Virus record (IMG/VR): IMGVR_UViG_3300035034_003571
Location: 62,001-126,000 of that record
From: a virus
DNA length: 64,000 nucleotides
Direction: 5' to 3' (one strand)
Shown here: positions 32,598 through 41,196 of the stretch, one piece after another
Position numbering within the stretch: the first letter of the stretch is position 1
Layout: each line of letters opens with the position of its first letter
Program-made: the position numbers and the translations under genes
Notes under the pieces: generated by a model
What the model was told of the DNA's origin: nothing
What the model saw: only the letters and a program-made list of their open reading frames with translations
Databases searched by the model: none

Positions 32598-35078
32598 TTA
32601 TTTCTTTAAATCTTCATCTGTAACCTCTATACATGCATTAGAAGGAGGCTGGGGTACATCATCAAATTCTTTAGAATTCATTCTTTTTAAATGGGTCTCT
32701 AAAACACCTAAGTTATTAAAGGTTCTTTTTAAATTAGATCCCAAAGATTTAAATTTACCATTTTCTGGAATTTTTCCCAGAACCTCTTTTAACGCGGAGC
32801 CAAAATAAGCTCTAACGCTTCTCCCTGAACCTGCAGCTAAACCAGTAACCCTCATAGTAATTCCATTTTCTCCTAGGAATAAAATAGGACCTTCTGAGGA
32901 TTCTCTAAATTCGTTATAATATCCGTCATTATTAAGTCTTTCTATAACATCATTAGTTAACACGTTTTCTCTTATCCAAGAAGCAGAAGTGATCATTTTA
33001 CTACCGTCGTGGGTAAACATACCAGATAGCATAATTAATAAATTATTTATCCCAACAAAATCTTCTATTCCAAGATCAGCGTCACCCCTATCAGCTTCAT
33101 CCTCTTGTATCAAATTAACAAAGGCTTTTTTAATAGGGCCTTTAAGATCCTCCATACTTATATAAGAAGTTTCAGATTCTAGTATAGATTTAACTTTTTT
33201 ATAAACCCCTTGGATTTTAATATCATCGTTTTTTAATACTCTGTCAAAAAATTCACTAATCTTTGAAGCAGATTCGGATCTTTTTAGCATTCCGATTTTA
33301 TTATAGATTCCTGTGTAATTTTTTATAAAGTTTGGATAATCTTCTGAGTCTTCTCCATTAACTTCTTCCCATTTAACTATATTTAGAGGAGTATAAAGAC
33401 TAGATTTTTTAGAATTAGTAGAATATAGACCTCCTTCTAAAAAGAAGAAGTCTTGAGAATCCTCAGAATTTTCTATTGCATATTCCCAAGATTCCAAAAA
33501 TTTCTTGCTATATTTCTTTTTAAGAGCTCCGTCGTCTCTAATAAAATTTTCAGCTTCCAAAGTAACTCCGCCTTTTCTTAAAGATTTAGCTACTTTTTCA
33601 CTTAGTGCTTTAGCATCAAAATCCTCTCCTTCTCCAGCTGATTTATTTAAAACTTTGGAACCTTTGGATTTAACCCTAAATTCTTCATAGTACGTATTTA
33701 TATCATCACTCAAAGCCGATTTATCCAGTCTTATTTTATCCGATTCATTTATTGAAAAGAAATCAGAGGTGCTCAATACTTTTTTAGCCTTAAATTTTTC
33801 TAATGAATTAACTACGGATTCGTTAGTGACAGTTTCTTTCATAACGTCCAAAGACTTTATTATCTTTTCTCTGTCTGAAGATTCAATAAAATCAGAAGCT
33901 AAAAGTATATCTAAAAGCTCTCTATCAACTTCACCAGTAACGTTCTTATTTCCACTTTGTTTTTGTAAAGCAGCAATAACAGCAGATGTTGCATTTCCAT
34001 ATTTTCCGTCTGCTCCTCCTTTATCTTTCAAGAAAGAATTTATTGTACTTACTCCGTTCATAAGACCTTTTTGTAAATTATAAATAAACTCAGATTCATC
34101 GAACTTGTCGTCACTATCTTGGTCACCAACTTTTATCGGAAAAGCTTCCTCGTTAAACTTACTTTCTCTATCCTCTATCTTATCTTGAATTATCTGCTCT
34201 GCCGTTACTTGAGCGGACGTAGCCGTTGCGAAGTGATCAAGAGCTTTTGTTACTAAAGTAACTATATCTCCATACACATCTTTTAATTCTTCATCATTCT
34301 CAAGATTTTTTAATTCCTTTTCAGTTGCAGATAAAATAGACTTATTAAAGTCAGCTTGGGTTTTAGCTACCATTTTTTCTAGATCTTTCAGAATGTCTTT
34401 ATCTTTAGAACCCGTACCATCTCTAGTAGTATCCAATGCAGTTAACCTTTGAGATAACTGAGAAAATTCTCTTTTCCAATCTTTACTATACCCGTTTCGG
34501 CTGTTTTTATTTTCCGCGGAACTCATTAGGTTAGTTAATTGATCTCTAAGTCTTTTTACCCTTCCCCTATATCCTGAAAGAAGCTCTTCATTCAAAACTT
34601 CATCTTCTGAAAATTCTAACGATTCGTTCTTTTTAGAAAGTTCGTCAGCTATTTCGTTTAAAGATCCCTGTAGTTTCTCTGCATTTTCTTTTGAATATTT
34701 TACAAAGTTTCTTCCTTTTTCTTTAGATAAAGCTTCAGTCTTTTTTATGGCTTCTATAAAAACATCTATAGATTTCATATAAAGATCTTTAGCGTCGGAA
34801 AAATTTCCGTCCGCTACTTCACTATCATCTGAATATTCTTTAATTTTAGCTAGTAGTTCAACCCCAGTTTTTGAGCTGAATATATCACTAAGCTTAGTTT
34901 TTATAACAGATATTTTTCTATCTTTTTTTGGGGCTAAGTCAAAGTTTATTCTTTTAAAAGTTTCTAATGACGTATCAGCAACCTTTTTCATTAATTCGTC
35001 GACCTTTTCATTTTCAAAGATCTTATCGTAATTAGAAAATTGTCTAGCTACTGGATTTATTTTAAAATATTCCTTCAT
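32598..35078 (-). CDS. Large head-interior protein with peptidoglycan-binding domain
   Basis: An 826-aa mostly helical, charged protein. Around residues 340-400 it has a PG_binding_1-like domain: INSFLKDKGGADGKYGNATS, then VIAALQKQSGN and VDRELLDILLAS, matching the L-x-x-x-G-DGxxGxxTxxAVxxFQ pattern. The start is MKEYFKINPVARQF with an I-F-E/N site at residues 20-23. Further L-x-E sites (VLNEELLSGY, SVVNSLEKF region) occur. It lies in the head block next to coiled-coil proteins and downstream of the capsid gene. I infer an internal head protein, possibly with a cell-wall contact role on injection. A CATATATA promoter variant is 24 bases upstream. Confidence 0.55.
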   Translation of the reverse strand: MKEYFKINPVARQFSNYDKIFENEKVDELMKKVADTSLETFKRINFDLAPKKDRKISVIKTKLSDIFSSKTGVELLAKIKEYSDDSEVADGNFSDAKDLYMKSIDVFIEAIKKTEALSKEKGRNFVKYSKENAEKLQGSLNEIADELSKKNESLEFSEDEVLNEELLSGYRGRVKRLRDQLTNLMSSAENKNSRNGYSKDWKREFSQLSQRLTALDTTRDGTGSKDKDILKDLEKMVAKTQADFNKSILSATEKELKNLENDEELKDVYGDIVTLVTKALDHFATATSAQVTAEQIIQDKIEDRESKFNEEAFPIKVGDQDSDDKFDESEFIYNLQKGLMNGVSTINSFLKDKGGADGKYGNATSAVIAALQKQSGNKNVTGEVDRELLDILLASDFIESSDREKIIKSLDVMKETVTNESVVNSLEKFKAKKVLSTSDFFSINESDKIRLDKSALSDDINTYYEEFRVKSKGSKVLNKSAGEGEDFDAKALSEKVAKSLRKGGVTLEAENFIRDDGALKKKYSKKFLESWEYAIENSEDSQDFFFLEGGLYSTNSKKSSLYTPLNIVKWEEVNGEDSEDYPNFIKNYTGIYNKIGMLKRSESASKISEFFDRVLKNDDIKIQGVYKKVKSILESETSYISMEDLKGPIKKAFVNLIQEDEADRGDADLGIEDFVGINNLLIMLSGMFTHDGSKMITSASWIRENVLTNDVIERLNNDGYYNEFRESSEGPILFLGENGITMRVTGLAAGSGRSVRAYFGSALKEVLGKIPENGKFKSLGSNLKRTFNNLGVLETHLKRMNSKEFDDVPQPPSNACIEVTDEDLKK

Positions 35079-35098
35079 TTTGGATTTTATTTTTTCTA

Positions 35099-35371
35099 TT
35101 AGTATATATGAGATGAGTCTCCACTGTTTGCCTTTTTCATCATTGAAGACGAAAGATCTCTAAGTAACCCAGGCATTTTTTGATATAGGTTAGCCTGTAC
35201 GTTTATAGATCTAGCTTTATCCTCAATAGTTTCCGCGTCTTTTTGTTTTTGTAATTCCTCTGAAATATCTTCTCTAAGCTTACTTATCTTAAGCTTAATT
35301 TCAGTTATACTAGTATTTACGTTTTCGTTTATTTTCTTTTGAAAATCCGAAAATAATTCTAAATCACACAT
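35099..35371 (-). CDS. Small coiled-coil protein
   Basis: A 90-aa charged helical protein (INENVNTSITEIKLKISKL, SEELQKQKDAETIEDKARS) that overlaps the upstream gene by 8 bases. No domain is recognised. It ends at the region that holds the promoter-like CATATATA of the next gene. Likely a core or assembly protein of the head, by position and coiled-coil character. Confidence 0.5.
   Translation of the reverse strand: MCDLELFSDFQKKINENVNTSITEIKLKISKLREDISEELQKQKDAETIEDKARSINVQANLYQKMPGLLRDLSSSMMKKANSGDSSHIY
35103..35110 (-). promoter_or_regulatory. Candidate late promoter variant CATATATA
   Basis: CATATATA on the minus strand, 24 bases before the ATG at 35078; it overlaps the last codons of the small coiled-coil gene. 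Confidence 0.35.
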
Positions 35372-36245
35372 ATCTATTAGCTATTGTTATTTTTGTTCTA
35401 AGGTCTCTGATTTTTTCCATACTATCCATAGAAATTTCTTTAAGCTCTTTACTAACCTCTTCCTTTGATTCAGGGGACGCTTTTATTTTGTCCATTAAAG
35501 ATTCCTTTTCTTTATCTAAAACGGCATATTTTTCGTTTCTTTCTTTCCTGATATATTTAACCAGCTTTTTCAATTGGATAGAATCCATAGACTTTACTCT
35601 ATTTTCAAAAGATTCGTGAGTCATATCTAGAAGTTTTTCCATAGAAGCTTCAGAATCTCCCTTAGAATATTTGAAAGATATTAAAGATCCATATTTACTT
35701 CTAAATGCAGAATCTTTCTTTTTAGCCCTTTCCATTGAACTTCTGTACTTTCTATATAGTTCATCAGCCGTTGTATCACTGGAGAGTGACTTGGCTTTCT
35801 TATACATATCTTCTGCAAGATCACTTTCTAAATTGGAAAGTTCAAGGTCCCAGTATGCTTTCAGCCTATCCGTTTTTTGAACCATTTCTTGTCCCCTTGT
35901 TTTTAACTTCTTTAGATCGCTAGAATGCTTTTTGGTTAAAGCATCTAAAACTTTTTCTTTTCTAGAAAGTATTCTATCGATCTTTTTTCTTTCTGCGGGG
36001 TCGCTTTTAGTTTGTTCTTTTTCAACTTCTAATGAATCTATATCAGAAATTATATCTTCCCATTCATCAACATACTCATTTTCCACCTTTTTGATATCAT
36101 CTAAAATATCATCTAGCTTTGAAACTTTACCCCCGAATTTTTTACTAAGCCAGTTTATAGCTTTATCATATCCTGCTCCTTCCTCGACAAGATCTGGATT
36201 CTTTGTAGATCTCCAATCGTTGAATGCTAAAACTTTTCTATTCAT
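35364..36245 (-). CDS. Coiled-coil head-core-like protein
   Basis: A 293-aa, nearly all-helical, Lys/Glu/Asp/Ser-rich protein (DELYRKYRSSMERAKKKDS, KYIRKERNEKYAVLDKEKES). The N-terminus AFNDWRSTKNPDLVEEG ends with L-V-E/E at residues 19-22, a potential prohead protease site, behind an aromatic F-x-x-W pattern as in other head-block starts. Long coiled coils and this leader are as expected of prohead core proteins. It lies 2 bases after a similar 372-aa gene. Sequence similarity between the two is not obvious. Confidence 0.55.
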   Translation of the reverse strand: MNRKVLAFNDWRSTKNPDLVEEGAGYDKAINWLSKKFGGKVSKLDDILDDIKKVENEYVDEWEDIISDIDSLEVEKEQTKSDPAERKKIDRILSRKEKVLDALTKKHSSDLKKLKTRGQEMVQKTDRLKAYWDLELSNLESDLAEDMYKKAKSLSSDTTADELYRKYRSSMERAKKKDSAFRSKYGSLISFKYSKGDSEASMEKLLDMTHESFENRVKSMDSIQLKKLVKYIRKERNEKYAVLDKEKESLMDKIKASPESKEEVSKELKEISMDSMEKIRDLRTKITIANRYV

Positions 36246-36247
36246 TA

Positions 36248-37366
36248 TTAAGATATTTTTTTAATTATTTCCTTTACAAAACTTTCGGATGAATTTTTTC
36301 CGAGTTTATTAAAAAGATCTATTATATATTTTGTTGTACCAGATCCGGCATCCTTTCCGTCTGATACCGTTGAATTTATTTTATTTATGATAGAAGTAAA
36401 ATCTGATTCCTTTTTCATTTTGTTTTCTACCCCTTTTGCATTTTTACCTAAACTTCTATAAAGATCTAATAAATTTTTAGAAGAATCTATAGCATTACTT
36501 AATTCAATAAGCTTCTTTTCTTTCTTTTTAAAAAATCCATTTGTGCTACTTTCAGGTTTTGATTTTATAGAATCTACTATTAAATCTAATTCGGATTTTA
36601 ATACATCCTTCATTTTTAATATTTCTTCTTCCAATTTAGATTTCCTCTCGATTACTTTTTCTCCCTCCTTACTTTCTAAATATTTTCGTTCTTTTTTAGG
36701 ATCAATTTCATTTACCTCTATTTCAGAAGTCTCCTCAGGTTTAGCTGAGAAAGAATTTACTAGTTTTTCTACTTTTTCCCTAGCTTTTTCATATTTAGTT
36801 TTTAGTTCGCTAACCTCTTTAGGATCTGAAGCTTTTTTCTTAGCATAGTTATAAGTAAATTCTGCTATTTCATAATCTTTATCTGAAAGTTTTAATTTAG
36901 CATATTCTTTTCTCCTAGCTTTACGAGCAACTGCTTTTTCTATAAGGTTAACACCATTTTTCATTTTGGCTCTTTGATTATTCATGAAAGACTTAAGCTC
37001 TTCGCTTTTTCTAATTCTTTGTCTTTGTAAAGTTTTTACTAATGGTGAATTACCTTTCCTGGAAGCTTCGTCGATTTTAATTTCTATTTCATCTATAGAA
37101 TCCTCATAATCATAAGATTTCTTAATGGTCTCTTTTTCTATATCAGATAACTTTTTAATTAGATCGTCTATCATTTTTATATAGGAAAGGGAGCCTAAAA
37201 AATTCTTTGATATATTATTCTTGATATTATCCAAAAGATTTAGTTTTTCATTAAGTGAAGAACCCATCATATAAGATATCACATCAGAAATTAGTTCCTG
37301 ATCCTCGACCAACGAATATAATTGACTTTCGTTTAAAAAGGATTTAAATGAGGATAACTTATACAT
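36248..37366 (-). CDS. Coiled-coil head-core-like protein with targeting peptide
   Basis: A 372-aa helical, lysine-rich protein. Residues 1-14 (MYKLSSFKSFLNES) are among the best T4-like capsid-targeting peptides in the window, with L-N-E/S cleavage at 11-14; another L-N-E occurs near residue 39 (SSLNEK). The remaining protein is long coiled coil (IDEIEIKIDEASRKGNSPL, ELKTKYEKAREKVEKL). It is the first gene after the capsid terminator, with a perfect GATATATA 23 bases upstream. A core/internal prohead protein is inferred. Confidence 0.6.
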   Translation of the reverse strand: MYKLSSFKSFLNESQLYSLVEDQELISDVISYMMGSSLNEKLNLLDNIKNNISKNFLGSLSYIKMIDDLIKKLSDIEKETIKKSYDYEDSIDEIEIKIDEASRKGNSPLVKTLQRQRIRKSEELKSFMNNQRAKMKNGVNLIEKAVARKARRKEYAKLKLSDKDYEIAEFTYNYAKKKASDPKEVSELKTKYEKAREKVEKLVNSFSAKPEETSEIEVNEIDPKKERKYLESKEGEKVIERKSKLEEEILKMKDVLKSELDLIVDSIKSKPESSTNGFFKKKEKKLIELSNAIDSSKNLLDLYRSLGKNAKGVENKMKKESDFTSIINKINSTVSDGKDAGSGTTKYIIDLFNKLGKNSSESFVKEIIKKIS

Positions 37367-37389
37367 AATTATATAATATACATTTTATC

Positions 37390-37397
37390 TATATATC
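37390..37397 (-). promoter_or_regulatory. Candidate late promoter GATATATA
   Basis: Perfect GATATATA on the minus strand, 23 bases before the ATG at 37366 and just past the capsid-gene terminator. Confidence 0.6.
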
Positions 37398-37410
37398 GTT
37401 ACCCAATAAA

Positions 37411-37441
37411 AAAACCCCAAGCTAATTAGCTTGGGGTTTTT
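37411..37441. terminator. Strong bidirectional terminator after the major capsid gene
   Basis: CCCCAAGCTAATTAGCTTGGGG (37415-37436 in two arms of 9-11 bp) is flanked by A-run and T-run, giving a U-tract on either strand. It lies 24 bases past the capsid stop on the minus strand. Confidence 0.9.
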
Positions 37442-37464
37442 ATTATTAAACTGTGCTTTATTTA

Positions 37465-39138
37465 TTAAGATAAACCTCCAGAAGGTACCTTCACACTGAA
37501 TGTGATGTACATTGTTTCAGGTAAATGACCAGCTTCAACTAGAGAGTATCTAGATTTAACTGCTACCTTAGGTGACATAGTACCTTCAGAGATTGTCTGA
37601 ATGCTTTCTGCCATCATGTAAGGCATGAACTTAATACCTGGCTCATCGTCTCCACCTTTTCTTCCAACTAAAACTCTGTTGTCTGAGAACGCCATGTTCT
37701 GATCAACATATACAGTCATACCTGCAAGCGAACCTACTGGGTAAAGTGTACCGTTGTTTTGAGTTAAAGTATTAGAGAATGGTGCAAATGTGAACTGAGA
37801 GATGTCTTGAAGTGCACTTGCTACATTAGCGTTAGTAACGATAAAGTTAGCAGGACCTCTTCTTCCTCTGTTAGCTACAACGTTTGCAGATGCTAAGATT
37901 CTAGAAAACAATCTTCTCTGAAGAGTAGACAAGTTTTCATATCCTCCAGCAACTGGACCATCTGGAATAGCCATTACTGTACCCACGTCTTCTTTTCCAA
38001 CATAAGCAGGAGTGTTACCAGCACCTGTATCACCTATTTCTAGGTTAAGGTTAAGGTTAGTTCCTTCTGTTGTTAGGAATTGCAAGTGGTTTGACCATCC
38101 TAAAGAGAATGCTCTTGCCAAAATGTGCTTGTTGATTGCTTGAGATACCTCATTAACCAATGCGTTTTCGATCATAGAAACTACGTCGATACCGAATTGC
38201 TTGTTAAGATCTTGGATTTGCTCCGTTGTTACTGATGCAGCTACTTGGAAAGTGTCTGCTTCAACAAACTTAGTGAAAGTCGAAAGACCTAAAGATTTGT
38301 AGTAGTTAGATTCACCTACACCTCTTAACATTGGGTTGTAAGTTTTCGTTCCATCTACATAAGGACCTTGAAAGTCATCAGTGTTGTTAAAACCAGCACC
38401 AGAGAATCCTTGAATGTGATCTTCTAGAGTTTTAACCAATACTGCGTTACCAGCAACTGTACCACCTGTATCGATAGCCGCTCCTGATAAAACTGTACCA
38501 GCAACTGTACCACCGTTAGTAAGAGCTGTGATTCTCAAAATTGGGAATCCATCAATTCTTGATAGACCTACAAAAGAACCAGTTAATAAGGATGCAGGTG
38601 AAGCTGGAGGATTAATTACAACTGCTGTCCCTACTGCCATAGTATCAAAAACTGCCGCTGCAGTAGGATCTACTGGAAATTTAATAACATCCGGTGCGTT
38701 ACCATTTTGTGCTGTACCGTCAGATACACCACCTAGTTCACCACCAGCGTATACGTAATCCAAGTAGGATAATACTCCCGTTGGTCCAGACATTGGAATA
38801 ACTGGGACGATATCAAACCCAACAGTTTTCGCTGCTACCTGAATTGCTAAAGGTAATAGTGATGGGAATTTATCTCCAGATCCTGAATTGTCTGAATTGT
38901 AGAACCCTTGGTTAGGTGTTCCTGTGAAGTTACCATTTCCTGGGTAAGCAGGAGGAGCAACAGCACCCATACCGTTAACAGTACCAAGTGTTTGGTATGC
39001 TCCGGCTGATTCATTTAATGAATGATAATGACAGTATTTAGTCAACCATTCTTTTTTGCCTTCGTCTGTAATACCAGCTTTCGACTCGATTAGAGGTGCC
39101 CAGGTATCATAGATTTCTGCTTCGTTAATTAATTTCAT
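37465..39138 (-). CDS. gp23: Major capsid protein, gp23-like
   Basis: A 557-aa protein matching the HK97-fold capsid protein of T4-like phages. The start AEIYDTWAPLIESKAG aligns by eye with T4 gp23 AELLNKWKPLLEGEGL. A propeptide ending at H-S-L-N-E/S (residues 41-44) is predicted, equivalent to the T4 cleavage after LTE at residue 65. Other family marks: QIQDLNKQFGIDVVSMIENA-type helix near 315, RRGPANFIV near 425 and AGMTVYVDQNM near 480. Codon use here is clearly richer in C/G third positions than its neighbours, as expected of a very highly expressed gene. It is followed by a strong terminator. Confidence 0.93.
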   Translation of the reverse strand: MKLINEAEIYDTWAPLIESKAGITDEGKKEWLTKYCHYHSLNESAGAYQTLGTVNGMGAVAPPAYPGNGNFTGTPNQGFYNSDNSGSGDKFPSLLPLAIQVAAKTVGFDIVPVIPMSGPTGVLSYLDYVYAGGELGGVSDGTAQNGNAPDVIKFPVDPTAAAVFDTMAVGTAVVINPPASPASLLTGSFVGLSRIDGFPILRITALTNGGTVAGTVLSGAAIDTGGTVAGNAVLVKTLEDHIQGFSGAGFNNTDDFQGPYVDGTKTYNPMLRGVGESNYYKSLGLSTFTKFVEADTFQVAASVTTEQIQDLNKQFGIDVVSMIENALVNEVSQAINKHILARAFSLGWSNHLQFLTTEGTNLNLNLEIGDTGAGNTPAYVGKEDVGTVMAIPDGPVAGGYENLSTLQRRLFSRILASANVVANRGRRGPANFIVTNANVASALQDISQFTFAPFSNTLTQNNGTLYPVGSLAGMTVYVDQNMAFSDNRVLVGRKGGDDEPGIKFMPYMMAESIQTISEGTMSPKVAVKSRYSLVEAGHLPETMYITFSVKVPSGGLS

Positions 39139-39174
39139 AATTTAAGCTTTTTTTTATTTTTTACGATTTCCGTT

Positions 39175-41130
39175 TTATCTTCGTCCAAATCTTCCTTCTA
39201 AAGCCTTAGCAACATTAGCAACATAATTATTAGAATATCCTGTGCTTGTTGTAGGTCCAGATTCTTTTTCGGATTCTGATTTTTGATTCTCGTTTAACTT
39301 CTGAAGTCCAATTGGATTAGATCCAAGGTTTCTAGTTGACCAGAAATCTTTTATTTGGTAAGTAGTTTCTAAATTCCTTAGAGCTGCCTGAGCCATTATA
39401 GAATTTTGGTGACCTTCTGAAAGGGTTTTCCAAGATTCTTTATATTCCTCTGGCATTTCATTGATGAATTTATATTCTGACTCTCCTTTTGGTTTTTCAG
39501 ATTCGTTAAGAACCGTTTTTTGTGCCTTTTGTACTTTGGCACCCTCTGGAGTCTCTGTCTTTTGTGTTTGGACAGACTCAATAAGTTTATCTATACTTTC
39601 TGAAAGATTTGTATAATCTCCAGCAAAGCCTGATTCGTTTAAGTTAGCAGTAGATGCAAGGTCAGCCTTTTTTCTAGCTATTTCGCCCTCATTTAATGGC
39701 TGTGCTTCATTTACTGCATTTATATTTTCTGAAAGGTATTCGGAATAAGAAATAGATTTTGTAAGTTTCTCTGACAAATAATCAGAAAAGTCTAATCCTT
39801 TATTAAGATTTTCAGAAAGATACTCAGAATAAGAAATATTATTATTTACATTTTCTGCAATATGCTCACTGTAACTTATACCTTGATCCATTTTTTCTGC
39901 GATGTATTCAGAATAAGCTAATCCCTTTTCAAGTCCTTCAGCTAAATATTCAGAATAAGCAATGTTATTGTCTACGTTTTCAGAAACGTATTCTGTATAA
40001 TTAATTCCTTCCTCTACCTTTTCTGCTAGATATTTAGAATAGCTAACATTTTTATCTACATTTTCTGCTACGTATTCAGAGTAAGCAATTGACTTGTCAA
40101 GATTTTCAGCTAAATATTTTCCGTAGCTAATTGACTTATCAAGATTCTCTGATAGGTATTTACTATATGTAATGGAATTATCTAAATTTTCCGCTAGATA
40201 AGAACCATACTTCATGGCATTATCTAGGTTTTCAGCAAGATACTCGCTATACTTTTCTAGTTTAGAAACTCTCTCTTCTAAATTTGAGGTATCCGTTGGA
40301 GACTCCGTACTTTCTGATTCTTTTATTGTACCAATAGCTGAATTAATTTTTTCTAATTCCGCTTTGATAAGAACCGAATAGTCGTTCATGTCCTTTACGG
40401 TAACAAACTCTTTACTGTTTTCTTCCATTCTGGTAGACTTATTTTTATCCTGATTATTCAAAATTTTTGTGAATTCGTTCACGTCTTTGATTTTATATAT
40501 CTCCATGCTAGATTCTTTTTCTAACCCTAAAGACTGGTTTATACATTCTAGACCGTTCGTAACACTTTTGTTATGAAAATCACTAAATGTTACCCCGTTA
40601 CTCTCATACACCCTTTCTAATTGAGCATCCTGAAATCCAGGGTCTGCAACCAGATCGTATGTAAATATTTTTTTAATAGCTACTTTTTTATTTTCCCCAA
40701 CGGTACCAGCTGCTCTAGATGAAATTGATATTGGGATTCCCGCATCAACTAAGCCTTTAGCTATTTTTCCAGCTGGGGTATCTAATAGTTTTACTTTAAT
40801 TCTTAAAACTCTAGCTTCTTTATCGTAAATAAGATCCTCCACTACGTGTGAAATGTTTTTTAGAGAAACATCAAATTTCTCTGGGTGATCTAATTCACCA
40901 ACTAATCTTCTAGAAGTTATTTTTTCTTTTAGATATTCTAAATGAGGCATATATTCAGCCTCATCATAAATTCGGTTATTGTTATTTTCCTTTCCAAAAA
41001 CCGCTGCTACTCCTTCCAAATAATAATCTCCTGAGGAATCCACAGTTTCATTTAGTTTAGTATACTTTAGGCTTTCGTCTTGCCTATGAAGCATAAAAAC
41101 CAAATCATTATATTTTTCGTTTATATTCAT
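39175..41130 (-). CDS. gp21: Prohead protease fused to scaffold (gp21-gp22 type)
   Basis: A 651-aa protein. Residues 1 to about 180 are the gp21 serine protease: GELDHPEKF with catalytic His82, SISSRAAG with Ser near 137-138 and FTYDLVADPGF near 157-166. Residues about 250-650 are scaffold-like: 13 tandem 14-residue repeats (core YSEYLAENLDKSIS), then a tail with several L-N-E sites (QPLNEG, ANLNESG, TVLNESE, QKLNENQ). T4 encodes protease and scaffold separately, so this is a fusion. K-L-N-E/T near residue 25-29 may be a self-cleavage site. It lies directly upstream of the capsid gene, with a GATATATA promoter 22 bases before its ATG. Confidence 0.85.
   Translation of the reverse strand: MNINEKYNDLVFMLHRQDESLKYTKLNETVDSSGDYYLEGVAAVFGKENNNNRIYDEAEYMPHLEYLKEKITSRRLVGELDHPEKFDVSLKNISHVVEDLIYDKEARVLRIKVKLLDTPAGKIAKGLVDAGIPISISSRAAGTVGENKKVAIKKIFTYDLVADPGFQDAQLERVYESNGVTFSDFHNKSVTNGLECINQSLGLEKESSMEIYKIKDVNEFTKILNNQDKNKSTRMEENSKEFVTVKDMNDYSVLIKAELEKINSAIGTIKESESTESPTDTSNLEERVSKLEKYSEYLAENLDNAMKYGSYLAENLDNSITYSKYLSENLDKSISYGKYLAENLDKSIAYSEYVAENVDKNVSYSKYLAEKVEEGINYTEYVSENVDNNIAYSEYLAEGLEKGLAYSEYIAEKMDQGISYSEHIAENVNNNISYSEYLSENLNKGLDFSDYLSEKLTKSISYSEYLSENINAVNEAQPLNEGEIARKKADLASTANLNESGFAGDYTNLSESIDKLIESVQTQKTETPEGAKVQKAQKTVLNESEKPKGESEYKFINEMPEEYKESWKTLSEGHQNSIMAQAALRNLETTYQIKDFWSTRNLGSNPIGLQKLNENQKSESEKESGPTTSTGYSNNYVANVAKALEGRFGRR
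39706..40251 (-). repeat. 13 tandem 42-bp coding repeats (YSEYLAENLDKSIS unit)
   Basis: Thirteen units of exactly 14 residues (two heptads), starting at the Tyr codon 40249-40251 and ending at 39706. Consensus Y-S-x-Y-L/V/I-A/S-E-N/K-L/V-x-x-x-I-x. Units differ in DNA, so this is old or selected repetition. The third to sixth residues fit L/V/I-x-E. Confidence 0.9.
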
Positions 41131-41152
41131 TAGGAATAGTTATTTCTTTATG

Positions 41153-41160
41153 TATATATC
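41153..41160 (-). promoter_or_regulatory. Candidate late promoter GATATATA for protease-scaffold gene
   Basis: Perfect GATATATA on the minus strand, 22 bases before the ATG at 41130. It probably also serves the capsid gene, which has no perfect copy of its own. Confidence 0.6.
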
Positions 41161-41196
41161 AATCCTTTTTAATGAAATTTATTCGGTAAAAATGGA

